Positions 40,651 through 49,803 of a stretch of 64,000 bases of DNA are shown piece after piece. The number at the start of each line of letters is the position of its first letter. Positions within the stretch are counted from its first letter, which is position 1. The notes under the pieces were generated by a model that was not told the DNA's origin, made no database searches, and worked only from the letters and a program-made list of their open reading frames with translations. The stretch lies in contig NZ_JAGXJY010000013.1 in assembly GCF_019091085.1 (NCBI RefSeq), positions 62,001-126,000 of the forward strand. Reading direction: 5' to 3'. Source of the stretch: Mesorhizobium sp. GbtcB19. Its GTDB lineage: Bacteria; Pseudomonadota; Alphaproteobacteria; Rhizobiales; Rhizobiaceae. The position numbers and the translations under genes were made by a program.

Positions 40651-40733
40651 TCCCCCCTCGCCGCATGAGCTTGGCCCTATCTAACCCAAAAAGCGGTCGA
40701 TAGCGATGTTCACGAAGCGTGCGGCGCTACGGA

Positions 40734-41531
40734 TCATTTGCTTTGAAGAAAGCCCAAAACCGCGTCCATGAATTCCACCGGACGCTCGACATTGAGCAGA
40801 TGGACGCCGGGCAGAAGCAGAAGCCTGGCGCCGGGGATTGCCGCCGCGATCGCCTCGCTGTGGCTCGCCAGCGTCACCTTGTCGTCCTCGCCGCCGATCA
40901 CCAGGGTCGGCGCGGCGATCAGGGCAATCGGGCGGCGCAGATCGGCGTCGCGAACCGCGGCGAAGCATCCCGCCAGCCCTTGTGGCGACATCGCCAGGAT
41001 CGCGGCGTGGAATGGCGCTACCGTCTCGTTCCGACCGGCTAGCATCGAGGCTGGGAACCAATTGCGCATGAACATGTCCGCCGTGGCCGACAGGTCGCCC
41101 GCCGAAAGCACGTTGCGTATCTGCTCGTCGAAATAAGATGCCGGCCCGAGATGCGGCGAGGTGTTGGAGAGGATCAGGCGCTCGATGCGTTCCGGCGCAT
41201 GGATGCCCAGCCACTGGCCGACGAAACCGCCGAGCGACAGGCCGAGGAAATGCGCGCGGGCAACGCCGAGAAAGTCGAGCAGTTCCAGCACGTCACGACC
41301 GAGACGGTCGAGCGAATAGGCGCCGGCCACGGTATCGGAACCGCCATGGCCGCGAAAATCATAGCGCAGCACGCGGAAGGATTTCGCCAGTTCGGGGACC
41401 TGGCCATCCCACATATGCAGCGTCGTTGCGATGGAATTGGAAAGTACCAGCACCGGCCTGTCTTGTGAGCCGTCCAGCCTGTAGGCAATGCGGGCGCCAT
41501 CGCCCGCCGTGAAGTGAAGCGTGTCGGTCAT
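40734..41531 (-). CDS. Alpha/beta hydrolase, 3-oxoadipate enol-lactonase-like
   Basis: A 265-residue alpha/beta hydrolase. The nucleophile elbow is GLSLGGFVGQ, the acid is in VIGGEDDKVT and the catalytic His in LLPGVHLLNVERP. LSNSIATTLHMWDGQVPEL and RYDFRGHGGSD give the oxyanion region in the form typical of PcaD, which opens 3-oxoadipate enol-lactone in protocatechuate degradation. No other pca gene is nearby, so a different lactone or ester is possible. The ATG at 41531 was chosen over 41579. Divergent from a LysR gene that probably controls it. Confidence 0.85.
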   Translation of the reverse strand: MTDTLHFTAGDGARIAYRLDGSQDRPVLVLSNSIATTLHMWDGQVPELAKSFRVLRYDFRGHGGSDTVAGAYSLDRLGRDVLELLDFLGVARAHFLGLSLGGFVGQWLGIHAPERIERLILSNTSPHLGPASYFDEQIRNVLSAGDLSATADMFMRNWFPASMLAGRNETVAPFHAAILAMSPQGLAGCFAAVRDADLRRPIALIAAPTLVIGGEDDKVTLASHSEAIAAAIPGARLLLLPGVHLLNVERPVEFMDAVLGFLQSK

Positions 41532-41645
41532 CTTGATCCTCATCTGTTCAGCGGCTTGCGCCGCGTTTCGACGAGGCAAAGCTAGGCATGGCGATCATCG
41601 AAGAAAATTACTATGATTGGACAGTCTCTGTAGGAATTTCCGATC

Positions 41646-42542
41646 ATGGATGGCTTGAAGCTTCACGATCTCAGATGTTTCGACGCGGTCGCCAGCCGAG
41701 GCAGCTTCCAGGCCGCGGCCGTTGCCCTGCACCGGACGCATCCCTCCGTCTTCGCCGCGGTCGCCCGGCTTGAAGAGCAACTTGGCCTGACGCTGCTGGA
41801 TCGCAGCGGTTACCGGGTGAGCTTGACCGACGAGGGCCGCCTGTTCCATGCGCGAGCGCAGCTGGCGATCCGCGAGTTGGAGCATCTTCGGATCTATGCC
41901 GGCCAGCTCTCGAGCGGCGAGGAGACCGTACTGCGCGTCGTCTTGGGCGATGTCTGCCCGAGACCCGGAATACTCAGCCTGCTCAGCCGGTTCTTCGCCG
42001 AACGGCCGCGCACGCGCCTGCATCTCGACTATGAAGCGATCGGCGGACCGGTCGAGCGGCTGATGGATGGCGAGGCCGACCTCGTCTTCCACCGCGCCAA
42101 CCCCTCCGACCCGCATCTCGAACGAATCGACCTGTGTGAGGTTGCGTTCGTGCCGGTGGTGGCGCCGGGGTTCTTGCCGTTCGACGCGAGGAGCGACGTC
42201 ACGCCCGAAGCGATGCGGCCATTTACCCAATGCGTGATCCGCGACACGGCGCGGCGTCCTTCATCGGAAAACTTCTTCGTCATCGACGGCGCGCATTCCT
42301 GCTCGGTACCGGATCACATGATGAAGAAGGAGCTGATCCTGCACGGGCTCGCCTGGGGCCATTTGCCGGAATGGCTGATCGAGGATGAGTTGCGCGACGG
42401 ACGGCTGATCTCGATCGCGGGCCGACATATCCCCGGGCGCACCGAGACCGTGGCCGCGGTTCGGCGGCGTGACAAGCCGCAGGGACCGGTGGCCGAGGCC
42501 CTGTGGCGGCATCTTCAGGACAGCGAGGTGCTCCTGAGCTAG
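41646..42542 (+). CDS. LysR-family transcriptional regulator
   Basis: A 298-residue LysR-type regulator. The N-terminal HTH is LHDLRCFDAVASRGSFQAAAVALHRTHPSVFAAVARLEEQLGLTLLDRSGYRVSLTDEG, followed by the periplasmic-binding-like effector domain (LRVVLGDVCPRPGILSLLSRFFAERPRTRLHLDYE). It lies 114 bases from the divergent hydrolase gene, the usual LysR-target arrangement, and its last codon overlaps the convergent holC stop by four bases. Confidence 0.93.
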   Translation: MDGLKLHDLRCFDAVASRGSFQAAAVALHRTHPSVFAAVARLEEQLGLTLLDRSGYRVSLTDEGRLFHARAQLAIRELEHLRIYAGQLSSGEETVLRVVLGDVCPRPGILSLLSRFFAERPRTRLHLDYEAIGGPVERLMDGEADLVFHRANPSDPHLERIDLCEVAFVPVVAPGFLPFDARSDVTPEAMRPFTQCVIRDTARRPSSENFFVIDGAHSCSVPDHMMKKELILHGLAWGHLPEWLIEDELRDGRLISIAGRHIPGRTETVAAVRRRDKPQGPVAEALWRHLQDSEVLLS

Positions 42543-42988
42543 GCCTTCCGTTCCCAGCGCCGATCCGGCGTCTGCTGCCAGTAGGTCACGGCGTGGCCGG
42601 CTTCCTTCATCGTCTTCCAATGGCCGCGGGCGGCTTCAAGCTGCGCGGCGTCATGGCCGTCGAACAGGAAGACGGCGCGCTCGTAGCCTGAAAGCTCGGG
42701 CGGCGTGGCGCCGTCGACCAGGAAGCGTATCTGCGCGGCATTCTGGTTGCTGCCGGCCGTGGTGAGCAGGATCGGCTGCTCGGCCGGATGGGCCTCGCGG
42801 TCGGTGGCATGCGCGAGGAAGGAATCGTCGCGGAAAATCCACAGATGCTGGTCGAGCGCATCGCGGCGCTCTTCCGTGCCCGTCTGCACCACCGCGCGCC
42901 AGCCGCGCTCGACGCTGCGCTCGAGCAGGCCGGGCAGCGCCTCCTCGAGCGTCGATTCAGTCAGGTGGTAGAACAGGATGTCAGCCAT
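42539..42988 (-). CDS. holC: DNA polymerase III chi subunit
   Basis: A 149-residue protein of the HolC family: MADILFYHLTESTLEEALPGLLERSVERGWRAVVQTGTEERRDALDQHLWIFRDDSFLAHA, then QPILLTTAGSNQNAAQIRFLVDGA. Chi links the clamp loader to single-strand-binding protein. It starts eight bases after the pepA stop, and the pepA-holC order is common in Proteobacteria. Confidence 0.94.
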   Translation of the reverse strand: MADILFYHLTESTLEEALPGLLERSVERGWRAVVQTGTEERRDALDQHLWIFRDDSFLAHATDREAHPAEQPILLTTAGSNQNAAQIRFLVDGATPPELSGYERAVFLFDGHDAAQLEAARGHWKTMKEAGHAVTYWQQTPDRRWERKA

Positions 42989-42996
42989 CCCGAAGC

Positions 42997-44517
42997 CTAC
43001 CCTTCGTAATGGTCGCGCACCAGCCTGTCGAGCAGGCGCACGCCGAAGCCCGAGCCCCAGGACTGGTTGACCTCGCTCGAGGGCGCGCCCATTGCGGTGC
43101 CGGCGATGTCGAGATGCGCCCAGGGCGTGTCCTTGACGAAGCGCTGCAGGAATTGCGCCGCGATGATAGCGCCGCCATAGCGGCCGCCGATGTTCTTCAT
43201 GTCGGCGTTCTTGGAATCGATCAGCTTGTCGTATTCGGGCCCGAGCGGCATGCGCCACAGCCGTTCCTGCGACGCCTGGCCGGCGCCGAAAAGCCGGCCG
43301 GCGAGCTCGTCATTGTTGGAGAAAAGGCCGGCATAATGCTGGCCGAGCGCCACCATGATGGCGCCGGTCAAGGTCGCCAGGTTGATCATCAATTTCGGCT
43401 TGAAACGGTCGTTGGTGTACCAGAGCGCGTCGGCCAGAACGAGGCGGCCTTCGGCGTCGGTGTTGAGCACCTCGATCGTCTGGCCCGACATCGAGGTGAC
43501 GATGTCGCCGGGGCGCTGGGCATGGCCGTCGACGGCGTTCTCGACCAGGCCGATGACGCCGACCACATTGGCTTTGGCTTTACGCGTGGCCAGCGCGTGC
43601 ATCAGCCCGGTGACGGCGGCCGCACCCCCCATGTCGCCCTTCATGTCCTCCATGCCCGAGGCCGGCTTCATCGAATTGCCGCCGGTGTCGAAGGTGACGC
43701 CCTTGCCGACGAAGGCAAGCGGCGCGTCCTTGGCCTTGCCGCCGTTCCAGCGCATCACCGCAAGACGCGCGCCGCGCGGCGAGCCCTGGGCGACGCCGAG
43801 CAGCGAGCCCATGCCGAGCTTCTTCATTTCCTTTTCCGTCAGGATCTCGACCTCGACGCCGAGCTCTTCCAGCGCCTTGACACGTTCGGCGAATTCTACC
43901 GGCCCCAGCGCATTGGCCGGCTCGTTGACGAGGTCGCGCGCCAGCAGCACGCCGTCGACCACCGCTTCTTCGCCGGCGAACGCCTTCTTGGCGGCCGCGG
44001 GGTCGGCGCAGTGGATGGTTATCCTGGCGGGCTTCGCCGCCTCGGCCTTCCTGGCGTCCTTCGCATCGGATTGGCCGTCTTCCTTGTCCTTCCTGGTCTT
44101 GTATTTGTCGAAGGCGTAGCTGCGCAGCAGGATGCCGGCGGCAAGGCTCGCCGCCTGGCGGCCATCTGGCTGCAGCTCGGGCAGATCGAGGATGACGGCC
44201 ACCTCGGTCGCCTTGCGCAGCGACGCGGCAACGGCGCCGCCGAGCTTCAGCCAGGCGTTGTCGTCGAGGGCCGAGACCTTGCCGGCGCCCACCGCCACCA
44301 GCCGGTCGACGGACGTTCCTTCCGGCGCAAGGACCTCGGCCGAGCTTGCGAACTTGCCGGAGAAGTCGGCGACGGGAAACGCGCGCGCCAACGCGCCAAC
44401 CGGATCGCAGGCCTTCGCCGCTTCGCCGAGCCCGCCGCCATCGGCGGCGAACACGAACACGCTGCCCTTTTTCGGCACGGCAAATTTGGCGAAAGAAATG
44501 GATGGTCTCAACGTCAT
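42997..44517 (-). CDS. pepA: Leucyl aminopeptidase
   Basis: A 506-residue cytosol aminopeptidase (M17). The C-terminal catalytic domain has the two-metal motifs VGKGVTFDTGGNSMKPASGMEDMKGDMGGAA and the family signature NTDAEGRLVLADAL, plus LATLTGAIMVALG. The N-terminal macro-like domain contains a Lys/Asp-rich insert (YKTRKDKEDGQSDAKDARKAE). The ATG at 44517 starts MTLRPSISFAKF; the frame is open 39 bases further. Confidence 0.96.
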   Translation of the reverse strand: MTLRPSISFAKFAVPKKGSVFVFAADGGGLGEAAKACDPVGALARAFPVADFSGKFASSAEVLAPEGTSVDRLVAVGAGKVSALDDNAWLKLGGAVAASLRKATEVAVILDLPELQPDGRQAASLAAGILLRSYAFDKYKTRKDKEDGQSDAKDARKAEAAKPARITIHCADPAAAKKAFAGEEAVVDGVLLARDLVNEPANALGPVEFAERVKALEELGVEVEILTEKEMKKLGMGSLLGVAQGSPRGARLAVMRWNGGKAKDAPLAFVGKGVTFDTGGNSMKPASGMEDMKGDMGGAAAVTGLMHALATRKAKANVVGVIGLVENAVDGHAQRPGDIVTSMSGQTIEVLNTDAEGRLVLADALWYTNDRFKPKLMINLATLTGAIMVALGQHYAGLFSNNDELAGRLFGAGQASQERLWRMPLGPEYDKLIDSKNADMKNIGGRYGGAIIAAQFLQRFVKDTPWAHLDIAGTAMGAPSSEVNQSWGSGFGVRLLDRLVRDHYEG

Positions 44518-44894
44518 CAGGTCCTGCTTTCGGGGATGGCCGTAAGGTGCCGGCAAAGGTAATTTTCAGCGAGCGAGCGGTTTGGCAAGCGTGCGCGACA
44601 TTTGGTCGTTTTCAGCCATTTGGCAAGACTTTGGCCGAAATCGCGGTCTATATCGGCGCCACCATAGACAAAGGATTCGCCTCGGCACGACCTTAGCTTG
44701 CTGCCGCAACCTGCTGTTAACCATCGATGTTTTGCATTTCTTATCCATTGGCGCGGAGACTTCGCCGCGCCGGGGCATGTGGCGTGGGGCGACTAACCGG
44801 AGCGAGCCGCCGATGACACAGTTGTGCGGGCGCCGCCGGATGACTACCTTGTCGGCGGGCATGATGCCGTTCGGCAAAATCGAGAAAAGCCTTC
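44518..44894. other. Non-coding divergent region between pepA and lptF
   Basis: 377 bases without a supported gene; promoters of pepA (minus) and lptF (plus) should lie here. One exact CtrA half-site, TTAACCAT, is at 44717-44724. Confidence 0.6.
44717..44724 (+). promoter_or_regulatory. TTAACCAT (CtrA-type half-site) upstream of lptF
   Basis: An exact TTAACCAT 170 bases before the lptF start. A single 8-base match is weak evidence by itself; it is listed because the same motif marks other envelope-gene promoters in this window. Confidence 0.4.
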
Positions 44895-46091
44895 ATGAAG
44901 GTCGTTGAACGCTACATCATGCGCCGCGCGCTGACGATGTTCCTCGCCGCGCTGGTGTGGACGCTGGCGATCGTTTGGACGACGCAGGTTCTGGCCAAGA
45001 TCGACCTCGTCACCGACAACGGCCAGTCGGCGCTGACCTTTTTCGAAGTCGCGGCGCTCATCATCCCCTCGATCATCCCGATCGTGGTGCCGTTCGCGCT
45101 GGTGGTGGCGGTGGCGCAGACGCTGAGCGCCATGAACGCCGATTCGGAGCTTGCCGTGCTCAGCGCCGCCGGCGCCTCGCGCTGGACGATCGCGCGGCCG
45201 ATCCTGCTGCTCGCCATCGCGGCCTGCGCCTTTTCCTTCATCGTCGACAACGCCATCGACCCCTATGCAAGGCAGAAGAACCGCCAGCTGGTGGCGGCTT
45301 CGCGCGCCGATCTCGTGTCGCTGATCATCCAGGAAGGCACGTTCCGCAAGATCGACGAGGGCCTTTACCTGCAGGTCGGCGAACGGCTTCCCGGCAACCG
45401 GCTGGGCGGCATCTTCGTCGCCGATTCGCGCGAGGAAGGCGCCAGCCTCACCTATTACGCCAAGAGCGGCAGCATCGTCGAAAAAGGCGACGAAAAGGTG
45501 CTGATGATGAATGACGGCGTCATCAACCGCAAATCGGTGACCGGCGACCTCTCCGTCATCCGCTTCACCTCCTATGCCTTCGACATGTCGGCCTTCATGT
45601 CGGCGGCGAACGACATCACGCTTTTGCCCAAGGACCGGACGACGGCATATCTGCTCAACCCGGATCCCAACGACAAGATGTTCCAGCGCGAACCGGGCAG
45701 CTACTGGGCGGAGCTCAACCAGCGCTTCGCCGAATGGTCCTATTCGCTGGTGTTCGCGCTGATCGCGCTGGCAGTCGCCGGCGACGCGCGCTCGCACCGC
45801 GAGGCGCGCATCAATCCGCTGATCACGGCAATCGCGGTCGCGCTGTTCGTGCGATGGCTGGGCTTCTTCGCCGCCGGCAAGGCCGACAGGGTCTCGTATT
45901 ACGTCTACCTGCTCTACGCTATACCGCTCTTCGCTTCGGCGGTTTCGATCTGGTTCATCGTTTCCTCGCGCAGCATGGAACTGCCGGTCAGCTGGGCCGA
46001 CTGGCTGACCAACCTTGCCAAGCGCGCCGGCGACAACTGGACGGCGTTCAAGCTCTGGCTCGCCCGGCGCGCCTCCGGCCAGGGAGCCTGA
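44895..46091 (+). CDS. lptF: LPS export ABC transporter permease LptF
   Basis: A 398-residue inner-membrane permease of the LptBFGC complex, which extracts LPS from the inner membrane. It begins MKVVERYIMRRALTMFLAALVWTLAIVWTTQ, has a second helix group (ALIIPSIIPIVVPFALVVAVAQTLSAMNADSELAVLSAAGAS, the coupling-helix region), a periplasmic jellyroll domain in the middle, and C-terminal helices. It is the first gene of lptF-lptG-lptD, two bases from lptG. Confidence 0.95.
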   Translation: MKVVERYIMRRALTMFLAALVWTLAIVWTTQVLAKIDLVTDNGQSALTFFEVAALIIPSIIPIVVPFALVVAVAQTLSAMNADSELAVLSAAGASRWTIARPILLLAIAACAFSFIVDNAIDPYARQKNRQLVAASRADLVSLIIQEGTFRKIDEGLYLQVGERLPGNRLGGIFVADSREEGASLTYYAKSGSIVEKGDEKVLMMNDGVINRKSVTGDLSVIRFTSYAFDMSAFMSAANDITLLPKDRTTAYLLNPDPNDKMFQREPGSYWAELNQRFAEWSYSLVFALIALAVAGDARSHREARINPLITAIAVALFVRWLGFFAAGKADRVSYYVYLLYAIPLFASAVSIWFIVSSRSMELPVSWADWLTNLAKRAGDNWTAFKLWLARRASGQGA

Positions 46092-46093
46092 TC

Positions 46094-47176
46094 ATGGGCT
46101 GGACGCTGGGCCGCTATTTCTTCTTCCGCTACGTCACGATCACCTTCTGGTTCTTCCTGGGCCTGCTGGCGCTGGTGTTCCTGATCGATTTCACCGAGTT
46201 GTCGGGCCGTACGACAGGGCTGCCGGGTTTCACCTACGGCACGGCCTTCGCCATCTCGGCGCTCAGGATGCCGATGATCATGCTGCAGACGGTGCCGTTC
46301 GTCGGGCTGTTCTCGGCGATGGCGACGCTGGTGTCGCTCAACCGCCGCTATGAGCTGGTCATCGCGCGTTCGGCCGGCGTTTCGGCCTGGCAGTTCCTGT
46401 TCCCGTGCTGCGTCGGCGCACTGATGTTCGGCGCGCTGTCTGTCGGTGTGATCAATCCGATCGCCGCGCACGGCTTCTCCTGGTCCGAGCAGATGGAGAA
46501 CGATCTCAGGGCCGGCAAGTCGAACGCCGTCACCACCAATGTGACGCCCTGGCTCAGGCAGAAGACCGAATCGGGCGACACCATCATCGGCGCCCGCGCC
46601 ATTCTCAACCAGGGGCTCGAGATGGCGGACGCGGTGTTCTTCATCCTCGACCCGCAGGGCAACATCGCCGAGCGCAAGGATGCCGCCAAGGCCTTCCTGC
46701 GCGACGGCTACTGGGAATTGCAGGACGTCAAGGTCTTCAAGGGCGGCAATATCCAGGCGCTGGCGTCCGACAAGGTGCCGACGAATCTCAAGCCGGAATT
46801 CGTGCAGGAGAGGCTGGCGCGTCCGGAAACCATCCCCTTCTACGAGCTGCCGCGCAAGATCGAGGTTGCCCGCTCCTTCGGGCTCAAGGCAAATGCCTTC
46901 GCCATGCAGTTTGATTCGCTGGTGGCGCTGCCGTTCCTTCTCGTCGCCATGACGCTGATTGCTGCAACGGTTTCAATGCGATTTGCGCGAATGGGGCAGT
47001 CGGCAACGATGATTCTGGGTGGCGTCGTGGCCGGCTTTCTGCTTTATGTCGTTTCGGTACTGGTCAAGGCCTTCGGGGTAGCCGGATTCGTGCCTACAGT
47101 GGTGGCTGCATGGGTTCCGGTTGTCGTGGCTATGTTCTTTGGGGTGACCTTTCTGCTATACAAGGAAGACGGCTAG
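46094..47176 (+). CDS. lptG: LPS export ABC transporter permease LptG
   Basis: A 360-residue partner permease of LptF. It starts MGWTLGRYFFFRYVTITFWFFLGLLALVFLIDFTE, carries TVPFVGLFSAMATLVSLNRRYELVIARSAGVSAWQFL (coupling helix), a beta-jellyroll periplasmic domain and three C-terminal helices ending FGVTFLLYKEDG. The start at 46094 lies two bases after the lptF stop. Its last base is the first base of the lptD GTG start. Confidence 0.95.
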   Translation: MGWTLGRYFFFRYVTITFWFFLGLLALVFLIDFTELSGRTTGLPGFTYGTAFAISALRMPMIMLQTVPFVGLFSAMATLVSLNRRYELVIARSAGVSAWQFLFPCCVGALMFGALSVGVINPIAAHGFSWSEQMENDLRAGKSNAVTTNVTPWLRQKTESGDTIIGARAILNQGLEMADAVFFILDPQGNIAERKDAAKAFLRDGYWELQDVKVFKGGNIQALASDKVPTNLKPEFVQERLARPETIPFYELPRKIEVARSFGLKANAFAMQFDSLVALPFLLVAMTLIAATVSMRFARMGQSATMILGGVVAGFLLYVVSVLVKAFGVAGFVPTVVAAWVPVVVAMFFGVTFLLYKEDG

Positions 47177-49584
47177 TGAGGGAGGCTGGATTGCGCAGCC
47201 ATAGGCAGGCCGGTTTGGCACGCCTCTATGGGGCGACAGCCTTGGCATGTCTGTTTGCCTGTGCGGTGCCGGCGGTACCCGCGCTGGCCCAGGAGATCAC
47301 TGCCAAGCCCGTCCCTTCCGGCACGCAGATGCTGCTGGCCGCCGATACGCTGGTCTATGACAACGACAAGCACACGGTGACGGCAGTCGGCGGCGTGCAG
47401 ATCGACTATGGCGGCAACAAGCTGGTCGCCCAGCGCGTGGTGTATAACCGCGACACCAAGCGCCTCGTCGCCAGCGGCGCGGTCGAGCTCGTCAACAGCG
47501 ACGGCACCAAGGTCAATTCCGACCATATCGACATCACCGACGACTTCGCCGACGGCTTCCTCAACGCGCTGCGCGTCGAGACGGTCGACAAGGCTTATTT
47601 CGCCGCCGAGAGCGCCGAGCGCATGGGTGGCGTGCTCACCACCTTCCATAACGGCGTCTACACCGCCTGCGAGCCTTGCGAGGACAAGCCGGACAAAGCG
47701 CCGACCTGGCGCGTCAAGGCCCGGAAGATCATCTGGAACGGCGAGAAGAAGACGGTCCGCTTCGAAAACTCGAATTTCGAATTTTTCGGCTTCCCGCTTG
47801 CCTATCTGCCCGCCTTCGAGATCGCCGACCCGACGGTGAAGCGCAAGAGCGGCTTCCTGATCCCCGGCATCGCCTACAACACCCATCTCGGCGTCGGCGT
47901 CAAAGTCCCCTATTATTTCGCGCTGTCCCCGACCTATGACCTGACCGTCACCGGCACGGGCTACACCAAGCAGGGCTTCCTCGGCGAGGCCGAGTGGCGC
48001 CAGCGCTTCAACAATGGCCAGTACACGCTGAAGATCGCCGGCATCAATCAGCAGGATCCGGGCGCGTTCGTCGACCCCGGCTACACTGTGAATTCGGGAC
48101 CGAAGAACGACCCGAACAAGTTCCGCGGCATGATGGGCACCAAGGGCCAGTTCGCCATCAACGAGCGCTGGAATTTCGGCTGGGACGTGCTGCTCCAGAC
48201 CGACAAGAACCTCTCGCGCACCTACAACATCGAAGGCTACAGCGACCTCGTCCACCAGTCGTCGATCTATCTGACGGGCTTGTACGGCCGCAATTATTTC
48301 GACGTCCGCGCCATGCGCTTCGAGGTGCAGGAAGACACGCTCTCCAGCGATTCGACCGCGCGCGCGGCCAAGCAGCCCTGGGTACTGCCGTCTTTCGACT
48401 ACGCCTATATCCCCGACATGTCGGTGGCCGGCGGCCAGCTGTCGTTCAACGTCAATGCGCGCGTGATCAGCCGCAACCGGCTGGACGCGGTGCTGGCCAA
48501 TCCGGCCGACAAAGATTCCATCAACAATGTGCGCGGCATCGAAGGCCAGTCCAGCCGACTGTCGGCGGAAGCTGAATGGAAGCGCACCTTTACCACCGAG
48601 GACGGCCTGCAGCTGACACCGTTGCTCGCCTTCCGCGCCGACGCCGGCTACGTCAACGCCAACTCTGCCTCGATCGCGGCCGTCAACCAGATGGCGGAGA
48701 ATCTTAAAGAAGACGGCGACATGCGTTCTTCGCTCGCCCGCTATATGGCCACCCTCGGCCTAGAGGCGCGTTGGCCGCTTCTGTTCTCGATGCCAAATTC
48801 CAGCCATATCCTGGAGCCGACAGCGCAGGTCTTCGTGCGTCCGAACGAGCAATATGTCGGCGGACTGGCCGTTCCCAACGAAGACGCGCAAAGCTTCGTC
48901 TTCGACGCCACCACGCTGTTCGAGCGCGACAAATTCTCGGGCTATGACCGTATAGAAGGCGGCACACGCGCCAATGTGGGCTTCCGATATTCAGGGGCCT
49001 ATGACAATGGCTGGGCCACGAATGCTATCTTCGGCCAGTCCTATCAACTCGCGGGCCAGAACTCCTTCACCGCGCCCGATCTCGTCAATGCTGGAGCCGA
49101 ATCCGGCCTGGACAAGCCGACCTCGGATTATGTCGGCCTAGTCGGCTTCAACAGTCCGAGCGGATTCTCCGGGTCCATAAGCGGGCGTTTCGACGAGCAG
49201 ACGTTCGAGGTCAGGCGCGCCGAGGTGAAGGCCGCCTATTCCGGCCTGCCGATATCGCTGAGCGCCAAATATGCCTTCATCGAGGCGCAGCCGCTCTACG
49301 GCTTTGCCACCGACCGCCACGAAGTCACGCTCGGCGCCTCGACGCACCTGGCGCAGAACTGGCGGCTGTTCGGCACCGGCACCTACGACCTCGAGACGAA
49401 TGTGCTGGTCAGGGACGGTGTCGGCTTCGCCTACAACGATTCCTGCTTCACCTACATCATGACCTATTCGCAGACGCGCGATACCGTCACCAAGGAATTG
49501 TCGCAGAACATCGGCTTCAACCTGTCGTTCCGCACGCTCGGCGATTTCGGCTCGTCAACAAGCGCGATCGACACCATCCAGTGA
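47176..49584 (+). CDS. lptD: LPS-assembly protein LptD
   Basis: An 802-residue outer-membrane protein that inserts LPS into the outer leaflet. The signal peptide ends VPAVPALAQ; the OstA-type jellyroll follows (MLLAADTLVYDNDKHTVTAVGGVQIDYGGNKLVAQRVVYNRD), then the large beta-barrel with LPYLPAFE-like repeats (FPLAYLPAFEIADPTVKRKSGFL). The protein has two Cys near residue 170 (YTACEPCED) and one late Cys (NDSCFTY), giving partners for the disulfides known in this family. Start GTG at 47176, overlapping lptG by one base. Confidence 0.96.
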   Translation: MREAGLRSHRQAGLARLYGATALACLFACAVPAVPALAQEITAKPVPSGTQMLLAADTLVYDNDKHTVTAVGGVQIDYGGNKLVAQRVVYNRDTKRLVASGAVELVNSDGTKVNSDHIDITDDFADGFLNALRVETVDKAYFAAESAERMGGVLTTFHNGVYTACEPCEDKPDKAPTWRVKARKIIWNGEKKTVRFENSNFEFFGFPLAYLPAFEIADPTVKRKSGFLIPGIAYNTHLGVGVKVPYYFALSPTYDLTVTGTGYTKQGFLGEAEWRQRFNNGQYTLKIAGINQQDPGAFVDPGYTVNSGPKNDPNKFRGMMGTKGQFAINERWNFGWDVLLQTDKNLSRTYNIEGYSDLVHQSSIYLTGLYGRNYFDVRAMRFEVQEDTLSSDSTARAAKQPWVLPSFDYAYIPDMSVAGGQLSFNVNARVISRNRLDAVLANPADKDSINNVRGIEGQSSRLSAEAEWKRTFTTEDGLQLTPLLAFRADAGYVNANSASIAAVNQMAENLKEDGDMRSSLARYMATLGLEARWPLLFSMPNSSHILEPTAQVFVRPNEQYVGGLAVPNEDAQSFVFDATTLFERDKFSGYDRIEGGTRANVGFRYSGAYDNGWATNAIFGQSYQLAGQNSFTAPDLVNAGAESGLDKPTSDYVGLVGFNSPSGFSGSISGRFDEQTFEVRRAEVKAAYSGLPISLSAKYAFIEAQPLYGFATDRHEVTLGASTHLAQNWRLFGTGTYDLETNVLVRDGVGFAYNDSCFTYIMTYSQTRDTVTKELSQNIGFNLSFRTLGDFGSSTSAIDTIQ

Positions 49585-49593
49585 GATGGGCAA

Positions 49594-49625
49594 GCGCACG
49601 GCCCGCGAGCCGTGCGCCGTTTCGG
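49594..49625 (+). terminator. Hairpin after lptD
   Basis: GCGCACGGC (49594-49602), a six-base loop, and GCCGTGCGC (49609-49617) form a perfect 9-base-pair stem; only a weak T-run (CGTTT) follows, so termination may be partial before surA. Confidence 0.6.
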
Positions 49626-49803
49626 GCGCTGGCGGGTGCTTTGGTCTTGATTTGAAGCGTGATCCCTCGAAAATATGCTGATTCTCGGGGGCATGTGCCG
49701 GCGACATCGTTTCGCCGCATAGGACGGGCATGGGGTCGGCTGCATTGCGCAGGCGTTCGGAGGACGCGCGGCGCCGACGTGATGGGGAAATTGGGAAGGT
49801 AAG

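Noticed and set aside
43009..44562. 517-codon open frame on the plus strand
   Set aside because: Antisense of pepA, which has all M17 motifs on the minus strand.
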